Of a stretch of DNA of 32,153 nucleotides, positions 7,488 through 16,649 are shown one piece after another. The DNA lies in assembly GCA_012521895.1 (NCBI GenBank), contig JAAYLK010000090.1:1-32153 (forward strand), read 5' to 3'. Source of the stretch: Clostridiales bacterium (GTDB lineage: Bacteria > Bacillota > Clostridia > Christensenellales > Aristaeellaceae). The notes under the pieces were generated by a model. The model was not told where the DNA came from, did no database searches, and worked only from the letters and a program-made list of their open reading frames with translations. Position 1 is the stretch's first letter; the number at the start of each line of letters is the position of its first letter. A program made the translations under genes and the position numbers.

Positions 7488-9467
7488 TTACTGATTCTTC
7501 ACAATCTCAAGCAGCTTTTCTTCATCCAGAATTTCTATCCCCAGTTCCTGCGCTTTGGTGGCCTTGCTGCCGGGGTTTTCACCCAGCAAAAGGTAGGATG
7601 TCTTCCGGCTGACGGAGGAGGACACCGTGCCGCCGTTTGCGATGATGATGTCCTCCGCCTGCTGGCGGGACAGCGTTGGCAGAGTGCCCGTTAATACAAA
7701 GGTCTTGCCCTGGAAGACGCCGCCCGAAGCGCGCACGGCCATCTCCCGCGGGGTGACGCCGGCAGCCAGCAAGGCATCAATCATGCTGGCGTTCTCTATA
7801 TCGGCAAAAAACTCCAGGATGGAGGCAGCCACCACCTCACCAATGGCGGGAATGGCGGTCAGCAGCTCCAGGCTGGCCTGGCGCACCGCGTTCAGGTCGC
7901 CAAAGGCCATAGCCAAATCCCTCGCCGTGGCGCGGCCGATGTTGGGGATGCCGATGGCCAGGAGAAAGGCGTCCAGCTGGCAGTCCCGGCTGGTGGCCAG
8001 GGCCTCCATAATTTTCTCCGTCTTCTTACGCTGGAAGCCGGGCAGGCCCACCAGGTCTTCCACCGCCAGGTGGTACAGGTCCTGCGGGTTGCGGACATTT
8101 CGGTGCTCAAACAGCACCTCCAGCGTTTTTTCGGACAGCGACTCAATGTTCATCGCTTCCCGGGAACAAAAATGCGTCAGCCTGGCGATGACCTGGGGCT
8201 TGCATCCGTCACGGTTTAAGCAGAACAGGTGGGCGCCGATGTCCACCAAAGCGCTGCCGCAGGCCGGGCAGAGGCTGGGTTTTTCAATCGCTTCCCCGGG
8301 GATGCCATCCTCCACCTTGCCCAGGATTTCGGGAATGACGTCGTTGGAACGGCGGATGAACACCGTGCTGCCCAGGGTGAGCCTTTTGCGCTGGATGTCC
8401 CCGTAATTGTTCAACGTAGCCTTTTTCACGGTGACACCGGCGAATTCCACCGCGCTGACATGGGCCAGCGGCGTCAGCTTGCCGCTTCTGCCGGGTTCCC
8501 AGGTGACGCTCTCCAGCGTGGTGGTGGCTTCCTCCGCGGCGAACTTGAAGGCCACCGCCCAGCGGGGATACTTGTCGGTATAGCCAAAGGCCGCGCGGGT
8601 TTGCAAGTCCATCACTTTGATGACCACGCCGTCAATCAAAAAGTCCAGCGCTTCTCGCTGCGCCTCCACCTGCAAGATGGCGTCTTTGACCGCCTGCTCA
8701 TCACTGCCTGTGTACAACAGGGGCGAGTAGGGAAAGCCGTTGTCACGGATGAAGCCGTTCAAGCCCTGCTGGTCGGCATAGGGCGGGTTGTCAATCGTGC
8801 CCACCTCATAAAAGCGCGCGTCCAATTTGCGGGAAGCCGTCACCTTTGGATCAAGGTTGCGCAGAGCGCCGGCCGCGGCGTTGCGGGCGTTCTTCAGTTT
8901 TTCTGTCGCTGTATGGTTGTAGCGGGACAGCACCGACAGGCGCATGATGCACTCGCCATGGATTTCCATCAAGCCTTTGTAGGGGATGCTCAAAGGAATG
9001 CCCCTGATCGTGAGCGCCTGGGGCAGCACCTGCTCCCCCGTGATGCCGTTGCCGCGGGTAGCGGCCTGGACCAACTGACCCTCCCGGTAGGTGAGGTTCA
9101 AGGTCAGCCCGTCGTACTTGTATTCCACGGCGTAGGCAAGCGGCGGCAGGCCCGGCGTTTTGGCGTGCAATTGGCGCATCCTGACAAACCAGGCGTCCAG
9201 CGCCTCCAGGCTTTGCACCTTGTCCATGCTCCAGAGACGGTTTAAATGCGTATGCTGAACAAAGGCCGGCAGCGGCTGGCCGCCGACCCGCCTGGTCGGT
9301 GAATCCGGCAGGATGACGCCGGTTTGCTCTTCAATTTCCTGCAGCCGGTCATACAGCGCGTCCCACTGGGCATCCGTCATCACCGGCTTGTCCAGCACAT
9401 AGTACTGGTAGCTGGCGTGGTTGATTCGCTCTGTCAGTTCGCGCTGGACTAAAGACAGGTCCTGCAT
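7488..9467 (-). CDS. ligA: NAD-dependent DNA ligase
   Basis: LigA seals nicks using NAD+ during replication and repair. The 659-residue length fits the family. The N-terminal adenylation domain carries the catalytic lysine in KYDG (117-120) after YAVEY. An OB fold follows, including TLGSTVFIRRSNDVIPEI. The zinc finger has four cysteines (CPACGSAL ... CLNRDGC). The helix-hairpin-helix region includes GLPGFQRKKTEKI and IGIPNIGRATARDLA. The C-terminal BRCT domain starts at about residue 585 (GKTFVLTGTLPTLSRQQAEDII). The start ATG directly abuts the pcrA stop codon, with GGTGGAG just upstream inside pcrA, so the two are co-translated. A terminator follows. Confidence 0.98.
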   Translation of the reverse strand: MQDLSLVQRELTERINHASYQYYVLDKPVMTDAQWDALYDRLQEIEEQTGVILPDSPTRRVGGQPLPAFVQHTHLNRLWSMDKVQSLEALDAWFVRMRQLHAKTPGLPPLAYAVEYKYDGLTLNLTYREGQLVQAATRGNGITGEQVLPQALTIRGIPLSIPYKGLMEIHGECIMRLSVLSRYNHTATEKLKNARNAAAGALRNLDPKVTASRKLDARFYEVGTIDNPPYADQQGLNGFIRDNGFPYSPLLYTGSDEQAVKDAILQVEAQREALDFLIDGVVIKVMDLQTRAAFGYTDKYPRWAVAFKFAAEEATTTLESVTWEPGRSGKLTPLAHVSAVEFAGVTVKKATLNNYGDIQRKRLTLGSTVFIRRSNDVIPEILGKVEDGIPGEAIEKPSLCPACGSALVDIGAHLFCLNRDGCKPQVIARLTHFCSREAMNIESLSEKTLEVLFEHRNVRNPQDLYHLAVEDLVGLPGFQRKKTEKIMEALATSRDCQLDAFLLAIGIPNIGRATARDLAMAFGDLNAVRQASLELLTAIPAIGEVVAASILEFFADIENASMIDALLAAGVTPREMAVRASGGVFQGKTFVLTGTLPTLSRQQAEDIIIANGGTVSSSVSRKTSYLLLGENPGSKATKAQELGIEILDEEKLLEIVKNQ

Positions 9468-11723
9468 TTACTCCACCTTGACTATGGGGGCGATGGCCAC
9501 GGAAAATTCCTTTTCGCCATAGGCGGTGAACATGATGGACACCCGCGCTTCAGCGCCCTTGCCGGAGGTCGAGATGACGCGCCCGGCGCCGAACTTGCGG
9601 TGGAGCACCTGGTCGCCTTCTTCAAAGATCTGGGCGCCCTCGCCCATGCCGGCGGCGACGGAAGGCATAAAGCCCTTCTGGACGCCCGGGATTTCACCGG
9701 GGTCCTGGCCCATGCCCGGGATGCCAAAGCTGGTCTTGGGCTGGCGCTGGGAGGGGCGGACGCGCTCCTTGGGCGGCTTGTACTCGCCAAAGTGCTCGCG
9801 CATGGTGTTGCCGTATTCGTCGGAAATCAATTCCTTGGGGATTTCCGCCAGGAAGGGGCTGGGCTGGTTGTAGGAAGCCTGGTTGAAGATGGCGCGGTGG
9901 CGGGTGCGGGTGAGGTAGAGGTGCTCCTTGGCGCGGGTGATGCCCACATAGCACAGCCTGCGCTCCTCCTCCAGCCTGTTTTCTTCCAGCTTGGCGCGCG
10001 CGCTGGGCAGCAGGCCATCCTCCATGCCGGCGATGAAGACCGCGCGGTACTCCAGGCCCTTGGCCGAATGCAGCGTCATCAGGGTGACAAACTGCGGCGC
10101 GTCCTCCTGCATGTCCAGGTCCGTCACCAGCGCTACGTTTTCAAGGTAGGCCTCCAGGGTGGGGTTTTCGGTCAGTTTCTCATATTCATAGACAGCGCCA
10201 AGGAACTCCAGCAGGTTGTCCCGCTTGGACAGCATCTCCTCATCGGTGCTCTCTTCATACTGCTTGATCAGGCCGGTTTCATCCAGCAGGTGTTTGACAA
10301 AGTCGCCCAGGGGCAGTTCCTGGCGCTTGTTGTTGAGGCCGTCCATCAGCTCCACAAAGCTTTCCACGCATTTGCGCGGGCGGGAGCCCAGGCTGTCGGG
10401 CAGGTCGCGCAGGGCGCCATATACCGTGGTGTTCAGAGCCTGTGCCTGTTCCTCCAGCACCGTGACCGTGGCGTCGCCGATGGCGCGCTTGGGCACGTTG
10501 ATGATGCGCTTGAGCGCAACCTCATCATCCGGATTCACCAGGCAGCGCAGGTAGGCCAGGGCGTCCTTGATTTCCTTGCGGTCATAAAAGCGGGTGCCGC
10601 CGTAGACGCGGTAGGGAATGCCCGCGCGCATGAACATCTCTTCCAGCACACGGCTTTGGGCATGCATGCGGTAGAGCACCGCGATTTCAGACAGCGGCAC
10701 CTTGTTTTTGCGCAGGCGTCGCACATGCTCGCAAATCCAGGCGGCCTCCTCGCGCTCGTCCCCGGCGGCGGCAAAGCGGATTTTGTCGCCCTTTTTGCCG
10801 TCCGTCCACAGGGACTTGTCCATGCGGCTCTCGTTGTTTTTGATCACCGCGTTGGCGGCGTCCAGGATGGTCTGGGTGGAGCGGTAGTTTTGCTCCAGCT
10901 TGATGACCTTGGCCTCGGGGAAATCCTTGTTGAACTCCAGAATGTTGCGGATGTCCGCCCCGCGCCAGCCGTAGATGGACTGGTCGTCATCGCCCACCAC
11001 GCACAGGTTGCGGCTTTCCTTGGTGAGCAGCTTCACCAATTCGTACTGGGCCAAATTGGTATCCTGGTATTCGTCCACATGGACATACTGGAAGCGCTGG
11101 CGGTAGTGCTGCAAAACCGGCGGGTGATCCACCAGCAGCTGGAGGGCTTTATTCAGCAGGTCATCAAAATCCAGGGCGTTGGCGGATTTCAAGCGGATAT
11201 CATAGGCGCTGAAAATATCGTGGAGGGTTTGGCTGTGACGATCGCGCCGGGTCTGGGCAAACCAGTCGTCCGCGTTCATCAATTTGTTCTTGGCATCGCT
11301 GATGATGCGCTTCATCTCCCGCAGGCTCAACTGCTTTTCGTCAATTTCAAAGCGCTTGAACAGGTCCTTCAGCACGCGCTGCTGGTCATCATCATCATAG
11401 ATGGTGAAGGAGCGCTGGTAGCCGATCTTCTCAATGTCCCGGCGCAGGATGCGCACGCAGATGGCATGGAAGGTGCCAATCCAGATGTCGGGCGCCTTGC
11501 CCTGCGTCAGCTCCTCCACACGCTTTAGCATTTCCTTTGCGGCCTTGTTGGTGAATGTCAGCGCCAGGATGTTGTAGGGGCTGACGCCTTGCTGCAGCAA
11601 GTGGGCGATGCGGTAGGTCATCGCACGGGTCTTGCCGCTGCCGGCGCCGGCAACAATCAATAAAGGGCCTTCGGTTTGAAGCACCGCTTCGCGTTGTCTG
11701 TCATTGAGATCGTGTAGGTTCAT
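9468..11723 (-). CDS. pcrA: ATP-dependent DNA helicase PcrA/UvrD (superfamily 1)
   Basis: PcrA is the essential 3'-5' helicase of Gram-positive bacteria used in nucleotide excision repair and rolling-circle replication. It also removes RecA and stalled RNA polymerase. The 751-residue protein has the Q motif LNDRQREAV, Walker A AGAGSGKT (25-32), motif Ia LTFTNKAAKEM, motif II VDEYQDTN, motif III DDQSIYGWRGAD, motif IV LEQNYRSTQ, motif V LMTLHSAKGLEYRAVFI and motif VI EERRLCYVGITRA. The C-terminal tail ends in a Tudor-like RNA-polymerase-binding segment (EEGDQVLHRKFGAGRV). ATG 11723 follows GGGGG at good spacing. It is the first gene of the leftward pcrA-ligA pair. Confidence 0.97.
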   Translation of the reverse strand: MNLHDLNDRQREAVLQTEGPLLIVAGAGSGKTRAMTYRIAHLLQQGVSPYNILALTFTNKAAKEMLKRVEELTQGKAPDIWIGTFHAICVRILRRDIEKIGYQRSFTIYDDDDQQRVLKDLFKRFEIDEKQLSLREMKRIISDAKNKLMNADDWFAQTRRDRHSQTLHDIFSAYDIRLKSANALDFDDLLNKALQLLVDHPPVLQHYRQRFQYVHVDEYQDTNLAQYELVKLLTKESRNLCVVGDDDQSIYGWRGADIRNILEFNKDFPEAKVIKLEQNYRSTQTILDAANAVIKNNESRMDKSLWTDGKKGDKIRFAAAGDEREEAAWICEHVRRLRKNKVPLSEIAVLYRMHAQSRVLEEMFMRAGIPYRVYGGTRFYDRKEIKDALAYLRCLVNPDDEVALKRIINVPKRAIGDATVTVLEEQAQALNTTVYGALRDLPDSLGSRPRKCVESFVELMDGLNNKRQELPLGDFVKHLLDETGLIKQYEESTDEEMLSKRDNLLEFLGAVYEYEKLTENPTLEAYLENVALVTDLDMQEDAPQFVTLMTLHSAKGLEYRAVFIAGMEDGLLPSARAKLEENRLEEERRLCYVGITRAKEHLYLTRTRHRAIFNQASYNQPSPFLAEIPKELISDEYGNTMREHFGEYKPPKERVRPSQRQPKTSFGIPGMGQDPGEIPGVQKGFMPSVAAGMGEGAQIFEEGDQVLHRKFGAGRVISTSGKGAEARVSIMFTAYGEKEFSVAIAPIVKVE

Positions 11724-11813
11724 GTTTCCCCCAGGATGCGTATTGATTTACAGGGTGCCAAAAGGCTGAAAACACTGCTATAGCCCGTGGGCACATCTTG
11801 TAACATCATATGG

Positions 11814-11822
11814 ATTATACCA
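11814..11822 (-). promoter_or_regulatory. Candidate extended -10 promoter for pcrA-ligA
   Basis: The minus strand carries TGGTATAAT, a perfect extended -10, about 90 bases before the pcrA start. No good -35 is visible at 16-18 bases, as is common for extended -10 promoters. Confidence 0.45.
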
Positions 11823-11830
11823 CAAAGCCA

Positions 11831-11855
11831 GCCCCGGGTACAGCGGACCCGGGGC
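11831..11855 (-). terminator. Hairpin terminator after the MBL-fold gene
   Basis: GCCCCGGGT (11831-11839) pairs with ACCCGGGGC (11847-11855), a very GC-rich 9-bp stem. On the minus strand it is followed by TGGCTTTG, a weak U-tract. It would end the six-gene leftward unit. Confidence 0.55.
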
Positions 11856-11884
11856 CGAAGATGGCGGTGAAAGCCATGCGAAGC

Positions 11885-12760
11885 TTATTTTTCTTCCTTG
11901 ATGTTGACGGGCAGGTCGGTCTGGGCGAAGGGGTCCTCATGCACATAGGCCGCCAGGTCCACACTGGCGCGGACGCTGCTTTTTCGCGCTGCGGGCGCCT
12001 GGCTGCCGCGCACCAAGGGCGTGGGACCGGACAGGTCCACCAGGGCGTTCTCACGCACCGAGGTCAAGGCGAACACCGTTGTGCGGCGGGAGATGCTGCG
12101 CCGGGCGTATTCCGCAGCGATTTCCCCGCGGCTGCCAAAGTGCATGGGGAAAAATACCCGGGGGCGCACTGCCATGATGAAGTGGTTGGCGCCGGCGTCA
12201 TAAAAGCCGCCCTGGTTGGGGTCCAGCGGGAAAAAGCTGATGTCCACGCCGTCTTTGGGGATTTTGGCCACCTTCTCATAAAACACCGCCTCGGCACGGG
12301 CGATGTCGCGCAGGGTGTTTTCCTCGCGCCAGTGCCAGAGGTTCAAGTCCCCCGCGTGGTAGATGGAGAGGCCTTCTGCCTTGACCAGGTAGGAGATCCC
12401 CTTGTCCGCGGAACCGAAGACCTCAATCTCGCTGTGGCCGACGGTGAAGCGGTCCCCCTCGCGGCAGGCGCGCACATTGGCTAATCGCGGCGCCAGCTTG
12501 GCGGCGTCCTGGGGCATGATGTAGGTGATGGGATAGGACTGCTTCCACTCATAAATCGCTTTGTCATGGTGTGCTTTGGAGGCGTCGGGCACGAACACCA
12601 GGATGTTGTTGAAGCTGTGAAAGTCCTTGTCCGCCAGGTACTGGCTTTCCTCCAGCTGCGGCACATCGCTTTGGCGGTAGGAAAACACCAGCAGGGTCTT
12701 TTGCAGGGACACTGTGAAGGAGGACTGATAAAAATAGGTGACCAGGGCTTGTTTCGTCAA
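11885..12760 (-). CDS. MBL-fold metallo-hydrolase-like protein with a degenerate metal motif
   Basis: The 291-residue protein matches a clostridial UlaG-like metallo-beta-lactamase-fold group in its overall pattern: FYQSSFTVSLQKTLLVF at the start, YLVKAEGLSIYHAGDLNLWHW in the middle, DISFFPLDP, and VFFPMHFGSRGE near residue 230. The usual HxHxDH motif after the VFV strand is not there. The equivalent residues (about 58-67) read PDASKAHHDK, keeping only one of the expected ligands. The later HAGD and MHF elements are retained, so catalysis may be altered or lost. The start is inferred as TTG 12760: it overlaps the preceding stop (TTGA) and has AGGAG about 10 bases upstream. Upstream residues in the same frame overlap the previous gene and look non-coding. 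A C-terminal tail of about 55 residues looks poorly structured. Confidence 0.75.
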   Translation of the reverse strand: MTKQALVTYFYQSSFTVSLQKTLLVFSYRQSDVPQLEESQYLADKDFHSFNNILVFVPDASKAHHDKAIYEWKQSYPITYIMPQDAAKLAPRLANVRACREGDRFTVGHSEIEVFGSADKGISYLVKAEGLSIYHAGDLNLWHWREENTLRDIARAEAVFYEKVAKIPKDGVDISFFPLDPNQGGFYDAGANHFIMAVRPRVFFPMHFGSRGEIAAEYARRSISRRTTVFALTSVRENALVDLSGPTPLVRGSQAPAARKSSVRASVDLAAYVHEDPFAQTDLPVNIKEEK

Positions 12761-14025
12761 TTGTTTAGCGCTCCTGCGTTGTTGTAATGGGCCTTGAACA
12801 CTTCCTCCAGCACCCTTCCCTGGGCCTGGTCCAGTGTCAGGCCGCAGGCAGAGGCCAGGGTGGGCGCGATGTCCACCAGCTGGCAAGACGGCAGGCGGAA
12901 GCCCTGCTGGAACTGGGGTCCATGAAGCCACAGCAGCGTCTTGGCGCCGGGATGGTCGATGCCAAAGCCATGGGTGGCCAGGTGCGGCTCCTGGTCTTCC
13001 TCATCCACGATGACGATGCCCTCCTCCGGCTCCACCGCCAGCAGGATGTCCTCCCGCGCGTGCATCGCGCGCAGCTCCTCGCGGGTGTAGACGTGGCGCA
13101 GGTGCAGCCGTTCCTTGTTGTCCTGCAGCACTTGCAGCACCAGGCGGTAGTCCGCCTTGCGGATGCGGATGTAGGCCCCCAGCCCCAGGGACTGGGCGCG
13201 GGCAGGCACCTGGTTGGCCCTCAGCCAGGCGTCCAGCGGCAGGCTGCCCTTTGCGTCCTGGTGGCCGTGGTCGGTGACGATGGCGAAGACGGTGTCTTTC
13301 AACAGGCCTTTCAGGCGCAAAGCCTCGTAAAGGGTGCCCACGCGTTTGTCCAGGCGCACCAGCGCCTCTTTGGCCTCCTCGCTGAACACGCCGTATTGGT
13401 GGCGCATGGCGTCACAGTCCACCAGGTGGACGGCCAGCACATCCGGCATGTGACGGGGCTTTCCGGAGATGGATGGCGAGGTTTCATAGCGCTCAATCAG
13501 TTTTTCAGCCATCAGGGTGGCGTAGTCATCCAGGTGGGGCTGTTTGGTGCTGACGCGCTTGCGGCCATACACCAACTCGTTTTTTAGCAGCCAACCAGTG
13601 CTGCCGTAGCGCAGCACCTTCAGCGCCTGGTGCTCCCCGGGCAGGGCCAGCACCTCCGGGAAGTTGAAGCGGATGTGCTTCGCGTGCCCGGTGATGGGCC
13701 AAAGGATGGTGGCCACCTCCCGCCCGGCATTGTACGCCTGGGTAAAGAGGGTGTCCACCTGGATTTCATCCGCGTCCCAGTGCCATTTGCGCAGGTTCGC
13801 GGGCTTCTCCGGCTGAAAGGGCTCGTTGTGGGCGATGCCGTGCCTGTCCGGGTAGCAGCCTGTGACCAGGCTGGTGTGGATGGGATAGGTCAGCGTCGGG
13901 TAGATGGTTTGCACATTGTCGCAAAAGACACCGTCTTTCGCGATCTTGCCCAGGGTGGGCAGGGACAGCAAGAAATCGGTGTCGTCCGCGAACACAGCGT
14001 CCATGCTGATGAGGACCAGGCGCAT
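12757..14025 (-). CDS. Type I phosphodiesterase / alkaline phosphatase superfamily protein
   Basis: The 422-residue protein belongs to the nucleotide pyrophosphatase/phosphodiesterase group of the alkaline phosphatase superfamily. These are two-metal enzymes cleaving phosphodiester or phosphomonoester bonds. Visible elements are the first metal aspartate in LVLISMDAV (D9), the nucleophile threonine in YPTLTYPIHTSLVTG (about T44), HLVDCDAMRHQYG for a second metal group, IVTDHGHQD, and a C-terminal THGFGIDHP. No signal peptide is seen, so a cytoplasmic location is likely. It starts one base after the TPM gene stop and overlaps the next gene start, so it is translationally coupled in the six-gene unit. 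The substrate is unknown. Confidence 0.85.
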   Translation of the reverse strand: MRLVLISMDAVFADDTDFLLSLPTLGKIAKDGVFCDNVQTIYPTLTYPIHTSLVTGCYPDRHGIAHNEPFQPEKPANLRKWHWDADEIQVDTLFTQAYNAGREVATILWPITGHAKHIRFNFPEVLALPGEHQALKVLRYGSTGWLLKNELVYGRKRVSTKQPHLDDYATLMAEKLIERYETSPSISGKPRHMPDVLAVHLVDCDAMRHQYGVFSEEAKEALVRLDKRVGTLYEALRLKGLLKDTVFAIVTDHGHQDAKGSLPLDAWLRANQVPARAQSLGLGAYIRIRKADYRLVLQVLQDNKERLHLRHVYTREELRAMHAREDILLAVEPEEGIVIVDEEDQEPHLATHGFGIDHPGAKTLLWLHGPQFQQGFRLPSCQLVDIAPTLASACGLTLDQAQGRVLEEVFKAHYNNAGALNN

Positions 14026-14026
14026 C

Positions 14027-14851
14027 TTACTTCCGCCAGCCGAAGAAACGGCTCAAGCCCCAGGTGCCAAAGATCCAGCCCAGCGGACCGCAGCCCTTTC
14101 TGCCATTGCGTTTCTTGCCGAATATCTTGTAGAGGATGAAGCCGATGAGGGCGATTTGGAAGAGGCTGATGCCCTTGCCCTTGTTTTCCCGAGCGGCCTG
14201 GGCGTCCTCTTCATAGCGAGTCGCTGTTTCTTCAGCGCGCTGACTGTCTTCAAAGATGCTGTCCAGCCAGCTGGTGCCCGGGTTGGGCTTGGCGGTGGCA
14301 GAAGGCAGGCTGACAGGGGTGAGGCCGGCGAAGCCTCGCAGCAGGTTCTGGGGCGGCAGGCTCCTGCCGGTGCGGGCTTCCAGGGTGTCCGCCAGTTCCA
14401 GCAGGAAGGCGGCCAGGGCGCGGTTGTAATCCCGGTCTTTTAGGTAGGGTGTGCGGAAGGTGTCATTGAGGATGCCTTCCACCTTGTCAAGGCTGAGCGC
14501 GTCCTGCTGGCTCTCCGCCATGGTGGCGGCATAGCGTTCCTCACCGATGATGAGCGCCAGGACAAGCACTTCCGGTCTCCCTGAAGCGGCCTGGTTGGCC
14601 AGCGTGTCCCTGGCGAAGGCATACACATCCTTGCCACCCAGGAAATCCTTGGTGATGATGTACACCGGCATGTTGTAGGTCTGCTTCAACAGGCCGCTGA
14701 AGTCGGAGATCTCCTTGACCAGGTCCGGATGCAGGACTTCGGCCAGGTCATCCACCGCTTTGTTGAAAGCGGTTGAGGACGCGCCGGCTGATAGGGTGAT
14801 GCCACACAGGAGGAACAAAGCAAGGGCGATGGACATCAAGCGTTTCATCAT
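14027..14851 (-). CDS. TPM-domain membrane protein (YgcG-like)
   Basis: The 274-residue protein has an N-terminal signal segment (MMKRLMSIALALFLLCGITL, cleavage probably after SAGA). A TPM domain follows (about 30-170) with PVYIITKDFLGGKDVYAFARD, LVLALIIGEERY, and a helical tail. A second hydrophobic segment, ISLFQIALIGFILYKIFG, lies at about 229-243. The C terminus is short, basic and glycine-rich, rather than the long Gly-rich tail of some relatives. TPM domains occur in photosystem II repair proteins and in bacterial membrane proteins of unclear function, often beside LemA, as here. The ATG overlaps the lemA-like stop (ATGA). Confidence 0.8.
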   Translation of the reverse strand: MMKRLMSIALALFLLCGITLSAGASSTAFNKAVDDLAEVLHPDLVKEISDFSGLLKQTYNMPVYIITKDFLGGKDVYAFARDTLANQAASGRPEVLVLALIIGEERYAATMAESQQDALSLDKVEGILNDTFRTPYLKDRDYNRALAAFLLELADTLEARTGRSLPPQNLLRGFAGLTPVSLPSATAKPNPGTSWLDSIFEDSQRAEETATRYEEDAQAARENKGKGISLFQIALIGFILYKIFGKKRNGRKGCGPLGWIFGTWGLSRFFGWRK

Positions 14852-15399
14852 TGTCCCTGCCCCCCTTCAAACAGCTCGGCCGGCTGGATGCCCAGCAAGC
14901 GGGCGACATAGCCGTTGATGGTGCCGTTCAAGCGGTCATTGAAGGCCGCGGCGGCAGCGTTGTAATTTTGCGCGTCTGCCCACTGCTCGCTCTGTTCAAA
15001 GCCGCGCGGCAGAAGGCCCATGACATAACGCAGGTCACGCGCGTCGTTTTGCACGGAGGGCAGGCTTTCAAGCTGCGTCAGCAGGGCTTTGCTGTCCTGG
15101 CCCAGGACTTCGTTGGCAGCGGATTTTTCGCTGATGCTGCCCTCGCCCTTGAGCGCGTGCAGCTGCTTTTGAATAGACACAAGCAGCGGGTCGTCCTGGC
15201 TTACATGCCTGGACGCAACGGTGAGCAGGTTGTTGCCCATCTCAATGCGCGCGTCAAGCACTTCGTCCAGCGAGCCGCTGGCCATTTCCACATTGAGCTT
15301 TTCATTGAGGTAGCCGCGGTAGGAGCCGATGGCGAAGGCCGCCGCCAGCATCACCAGCATGGCCAGAAAAGCCAGCACTGCCCGCCCTGTTCCTTTCAT
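14848..15399 (-). CDS. LemA-family-like membrane protein
   Basis: The 183-residue protein has one N-terminal membrane anchor (AVLAFLAMLVMLAAAFAIGS). The rest is a helical domain with the LemA pattern: an early helix ARIEMGNNLLTVASRHV, and near the end QNYNAAAAAFNDRLN followed by VARLLGIQPAELFE. LemA proteins have an anchored helical bundle of unknown function. The similarity is moderate, so the call rests partly on the TPM gene directly downstream, a common pairing. GGAG precedes ATG 15399. It lies 11 bases after telA. Confidence 0.7.
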   Translation of the reverse strand: MKGTGRAVLAFLAMLVMLAAAFAIGSYRGYLNEKLNVEMASGSLDEVLDARIEMGNNLLTVASRHVSQDDPLLVSIQKQLHALKGEGSISEKSAANEVLGQDSKALLTQLESLPSVQNDARDLRYVMGLLPRGFEQSEQWADAQNYNAAAAAFNDRLNGTINGYVARLLGIQPAELFEGGQGQ

Positions 15400-15410
15400 C
15401 GCGCAACTCC

Positions 15411-16649
15411 TTAGCCGTTGATCAAGCGGTTTTTCAGTTCATTTTCCATGCGCTGGAGGGTCTTTTCCGCCTCGGCGCGCTTCTGGCGGCCTTCGGTCTG
15501 GATGCGGACCACTTCATTCATAGTGTCAATGAGGGACTTGTTGGTCTGCACCAGGGTTTCAATGTCGATGATGCCGCGCTCGGCTTCGGTGGCAGTCTCA
15601 ATGGTGCCCTGCTTCAAGGTCTCGGCGTTTTTCTTGAGCAGTTCGTTGGTCATGTTGGTGACCGCGCGCTGGGCCTGCATGGCCTGGCGGGAATGCTCCA
15701 TGCCAACCGCCAGCACCATCTGGTTCTTCCACAGCGGCAGGGTGTTGACCAGGGTGGACTGGATGCGCTCAATCAGCAGGGAGTTGTTGTTTTGAAGCAG
15801 GCGAATCTGCGGCGCCATCTGCAGGCTGATCTGGCGGGTCAGCTTCAGGTCGTGCAGTTTTTTCTCAAAGCGGTCCGCGGCCTGCTCAAGGTCGCTCGCC
15901 TTCTGGGCGTCCAGGGTGTCCCCGGACTGCGTGGCCTTTGCTTTCAGCGCCGCCAGGTCGGTTTCACGCACTTCCTTGAGGCGCTTTTCGCCGGCGATGA
16001 TGTACATGGTGAGCTCGCGGAAGTATTCCAGGTTCATGTCATAGAGGTGGTTGAACATGGAAACGTCCTTGAGCAATTGCACCTGGTGGCCTTCCAGAGT
16101 GCCCGCGATGTTGGAGACATTGCCGGCCACATCGTCAAAGCGGGACTGCACCTGGGCCATGTGCTTCTTGGCGTTGGTAAACAAGGCGCGCAGGCCGCGG
16201 GGCTTTTCGGCGGAGGTTTCAAAGGACTTGAGCTCCCCAATCAGCCGGGTCAGGCTATCGCCCACTTCCCCGGAGTCGGTATTCTTGACCTCGGCCAGGA
16301 TGGTGTCGGCAAAATTGGAGACCTTCTTTTGCGCGTCCGCGCCGTAGAGCATGACGTGCTGGGGATTGGCAAGGTCAATGCGGGACGCGAACTCATCCAC
16401 CGCCTTGCGCTCCTCAGGGCTTAGCTGGCTGTCCAGGTCCGATGCCAATTTGGCCTGCACATCCGGCGCGGCGGGCGCTTCCTGCTGGGCCTGTTCAAAC
16501 TGGGCGATGACCTGCTCCACCTTGAGCCGGTCCGCGCTGTCGCTTGTCAGGGTCAACTCCGGCAAGGGCCTTGCGGCGGCTTCGCGCACGGCCTCAACGG
16601 CCTCCTGGGCGGCTTCCTGGGTGCTTTTCTCAATCTGGTTCTCACTCAT
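15411..16649 (-). CDS. TelA-family toxic anion resistance protein
   Basis: The 412-residue, highly helical protein matches the TelA/YaaN family: DEFASRIDLANPQHVMLYGADAQ, FADTILAEVKNTDSGEVGD, LRALFTNAKKHMAQVQSRFDDV, MNLEYFRELTMYIIAGEKRLKE, then LLERIQSTLVNTLPLWKNQMVLA and the C-terminal NMTNELLKKNAETLKQGTIE. Family members are tied to tellurite and other toxic-anion resistance and to envelope-active agents in several bacteria, but the biochemical role is unknown. The first 80 residues are acidic, Ala/Glu-rich and likely disordered. It overlaps the xpaC stop by four bases (ATGA), the same order as xpaC-yaaN in Bacillus. Confidence 0.9.
   Translation of the reverse strand: MSENQIEKSTQEAAQEAVEAVREAAARPLPELTLTSDSADRLKVEQVIAQFEQAQQEAPAAPDVQAKLASDLDSQLSPEERKAVDEFASRIDLANPQHVMLYGADAQKKVSNFADTILAEVKNTDSGEVGDSLTRLIGELKSFETSAEKPRGLRALFTNAKKHMAQVQSRFDDVAGNVSNIAGTLEGHQVQLLKDVSMFNHLYDMNLEYFRELTMYIIAGEKRLKEVRETDLAALKAKATQSGDTLDAQKASDLEQAADRFEKKLHDLKLTRQISLQMAPQIRLLQNNNSLLIERIQSTLVNTLPLWKNQMVLAVGMEHSRQAMQAQRAVTNMTNELLKKNAETLKQGTIETATEAERGIIDIETLVQTNKSLIDTMNEVVRIQTEGRQKRAEAEKTLQRMENELKNRLING

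Noticed and set aside
8229..9245. Rightward open frame opposite ligA
   Set aside because: It lies wholly antisense to ligA, with no motif and no ribosome binding site.
9600..11528. Long rightward open frame (about 640 codons) opposite pcrA
   Set aside because: It is the antisense shadow of a well-conserved helicase in GC-rich DNA. It has no ribosome binding site or domain pattern, and composition is biased to Val/Gly/His/Gln.
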